A stretch of DNA of 7,142 nt from Actinomycetota bacterium (GTDB lineage Bacteria > Actinomycetota > Acidimicrobiia > Acidimicrobiales > JAHWKP01): assembly GCA_019347775.1 (NCBI GenBank), contig JAHWKP010000092.1:1-7142 (forward strand), given 5' to 3'. The position numbers and the translations under genes are program-made. The notes under the pieces were generated by a model. The model had not been told where the DNA came from and made no database searches. It saw only the letters and a list, made by a program, of their open reading frames with translations. This document shows, in pieces, positions 5,921-7,142 of the stretch; position 1 is the first letter of the stretch, and every line of letters begins with the position of its first letter.

Positions 5921-6849
5921 CGGCGGTCCCAGTCTCCCAGGAGCGAAGGAACAAGCGCGCTGGGGTCGTCGCCGGCACCGAACCACGTGATGCGGGGATC
6001 CCGGCGGAACCACACGCGCTGGCGACGGGCGAAGGCACGCGTGCGTGAAACGGCCCGGTCGACCGCGTCGCCGAGCGTCGAGTCACCATCGAGGTGGGCC
6101 ATCAACTCGCGGTACCCCAGAGCTTGGGCGGCGGTACGGGAGATGGGGGGGTCTGAGTTACGCAACAGAGCGACCTCCTCAAGAAATCCGGTGGCCATCT
6201 GGTGTGCGTAGCGCTCGGTGATGCGCTGAGCCAGCACTTGGCGCGGGAGCCAGACCCCTGCCTGGCGGAATCGTGTGGGGAGGTAGGCCGACAGGTCGCC
6301 GCCGTGCGACGAGAAGGGTCGCCCGCTTCCGAGGGTCACCTCCAATGCCCGGACGATCCGTCTGCGGTTGGAGGGCTCCATGCGGCCGGCGGCCACCGGA
6401 TCAAGCTCCCTGAGACGCGCATGGAGCCGGGCCGTGTCGGGCTCGCCTTCTAGTGACGCGCGCTGGTCGGGGAACTCCGGCGGCGGGGCGAAGCCGTCGA
6501 CCAGGGCGCGCACGTAGAGGCCCGATCCACCCACCACGAGTGCCCGGTTCCCACGCTCGGCGATCACCTGCAGGGCCGCCTCGGCCGCGGCGCTGAAGCG
6601 GGCGATGGAGAAGTCCTCGGAGGGATCGGCCAAGTCGATGAGATGGTGAGGAACGACCGATTGCTGGCCGGCGGAGGGCTTGGCGGTGCCGATGTCCATG
6701 CCGCGGTACACACACATGGCGTCGGCCATCACGATCTCGACGTCACCTAGGGCCTTGGCGACTTCGATGGCAAGGTCGGTCTTGCCGGAGGCGGTCGGCC
6801 CCACCAGGGCGAGGTGGGCGACGGAGCGACCGGTGTCAGCCGACGGCAA
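5917..6849 (-). CDS. miaA: tRNA dimethylallyltransferase MiaA
   Basis: Transfers the dimethylallyl group from dimethylallyl diphosphate to N6 of A37 in tRNAs reading codons that begin with U, making i6A, which MiaB then methylthiolates. It has 310 residues from the start proposed, normal for the family. Motifs: P-loop GPTASGKT (17-24), DAMCVYRGMDIGTAKP (43-58), HHLID (68-72), GGSGLYVRALVDG (107-119), NRRRIVRALEV (161-171), QALGYREL (242-249) and RTRAFARRQRVWFRRD (269-284). The second motif more often begins DSM; here it is DAMC, a mild variation. The start is uncertain. The P-loop begins very near the N-terminus, and the only ATG/GTG/TTG shortly before it is TTG at 6849-6847, inside the miaB 3' end (14-nt overlap) and without a clear ribosome binding site. 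A much earlier GTG would add 76 residues that lack family character. The stop overlaps the dapF start. Confidence 0.94.
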   Translation of the reverse strand: MPSADTGRSVAHLALVGPTASGKTDLAIEVAKALGDVEIVMADAMCVYRGMDIGTAKPSAGQQSVVPHHLIDLADPSEDFSIARFSAAAEAALQVIAERGNRALVVGGSGLYVRALVDGFAPPPEFPDQRASLEGEPDTARLHARLRELDPVAAGRMEPSNRRRIVRALEVTLGSGRPFSSHGGDLSAYLPTRFRQAGVWLPRQVLAQRITERYAHQMATGFLEEVALLRNSDPPISRTAAQALGYRELMAHLDGDSTLGDAVDRAVSRTRAFARRQRVWFRRDPRITWFGAGDDPSALVPSLLGDWDRR

Positions 6850-7142
6850 GCGGGATGCGGCGCCGGGACACCGAGGGCCGGGGCGACCGGCCGACGAGGG
6901 AACCCTCGAGATAGTGCGGTCCGGCCCGGGTGACCTCGACCTGTGCGAAATCTCCGGCTGACAGGGCTGTGTCCCCGGCGCTGAAGTGCACCAGCTTGTT
7001 CTGACGGGTTCGGCCGGTGGTAACGCTGGCGTCGCGCTTGCTCGGGCCCTCGACGAGAACTTCCTCGGTTCGGCCAACGCGGTCGGCGTGGCGGGCCAGT
7101 CCGGAGCGGTCGATGACGACGCCCAGGCGGGCGAAGCGTTCG
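6836..7142 (-). CDS. miaB: tRNA-2-methylthio-N6-dimethylallyladenosine synthase MiaB, C-terminal part
   Basis: Radical-SAM methylthiotransferase that adds a methylthio group at C2 of i6A37 in tRNA, acting directly after MiaA. Only the last 102 residues are in the window; the gene continues past the right edge, so the iron-sulfur cysteines are not visible. The visible part is the C-terminal TRAM RNA-binding domain. VGRTEEVLVEGPSKRD is diagnostic of MiaB, followed by TGRTRQNKLVHF, then GDFAQVEVTRAGPHYLEGSLVG. A short basic tail (SRRRIPLAVG) ends at TGA 6838-6836. The tail overlaps the likely miaA TTG start by 14 nt. The adjacency of miaB and miaA, which act in sequence on the same base, supports both calls. 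Confidence 0.95.
   Translation of the reverse strand, partial: ERFARLGVVIDRSGLARHADRVGRTEEVLVEGPSKRDASVTTGRTRQNKLVHFSAGDTALSAGDFAQVEVTRAGPHYLEGSLVGRSPRPSVSRRRIPLAVG

Noticed and set aside
5917..7077. A 386-residue MiaA starting at GTG 7077.
   Set aside because: The extra N-terminal 76 residues lie out of frame over the conserved MiaB TRAM domain and have no family similarity; MiaA normally begins just before its P-loop.

Overview
The window is a GC-rich, densely packed stretch of bacterial chromosome, most likely from an actinobacterium (an Acidimicrobiia-like lineage is my guess, not proven). The actinobacterial hint comes from several features. DapF has a HGLENDF motif in place of the HGxGNDF form. 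DapC and DapE are of the actinobacterial kind, and HflX has a Gly/Ala-rich linker before its GPGETQLE motif. Gene order miaB-miaA-dapF-hflX is also common in that phylum.

Right and centre (775-7142): one minus-strand gene train, read right to left: miaB (3' part only), miaA, dapF, hflX, dapC, dapD, dapE. Nearly all junctions overlap. miaA/dapF, dapF/hflX and dapD/dapE share ATGA; hflX/dapC shares CTGA, which implies a rare CTG start for dapC; miaB/miaA overlap by 14 nt if miaA starts at a TTG. The only real gap is 70 bp between dapC and dapD. The train joins tRNA A37 modification (MiaA prenylates, MiaB methylthiolates), a ribosome-associated GTPase (HflX), and four enzymes of the succinylase route to meso-diaminopimelate and lysine (DapD, DapC, DapE, DapF). 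DapA and DapB are not in the window.

Left (1-785): the 5' end of rsmA (ksgA) runs off the left edge on the minus strand, preceded by the last codons of another minus-strand gene whose stop codon forms part of the rsmA ribosome binding site. Immediately to the right, on the plus strand, is the 3' part of a membrane-anchored subtilisin-like (S8) protease that has lost its whole N-terminal part, including the catalytic Ser region. The two truncated genes point away from each other and meet within about 10-20 bp near position 213-222. This looks like a rearrangement breakpoint or an assembly misjoin.

I found no RNA genes, CRISPR arrays, insertion sequences or convincing terminators. I see no clearly novel multi-gene system. 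The points worth a second look are the breakpoint, the CTG start of dapC, and a Met at the position of a reported catalytic Glu in DapD.
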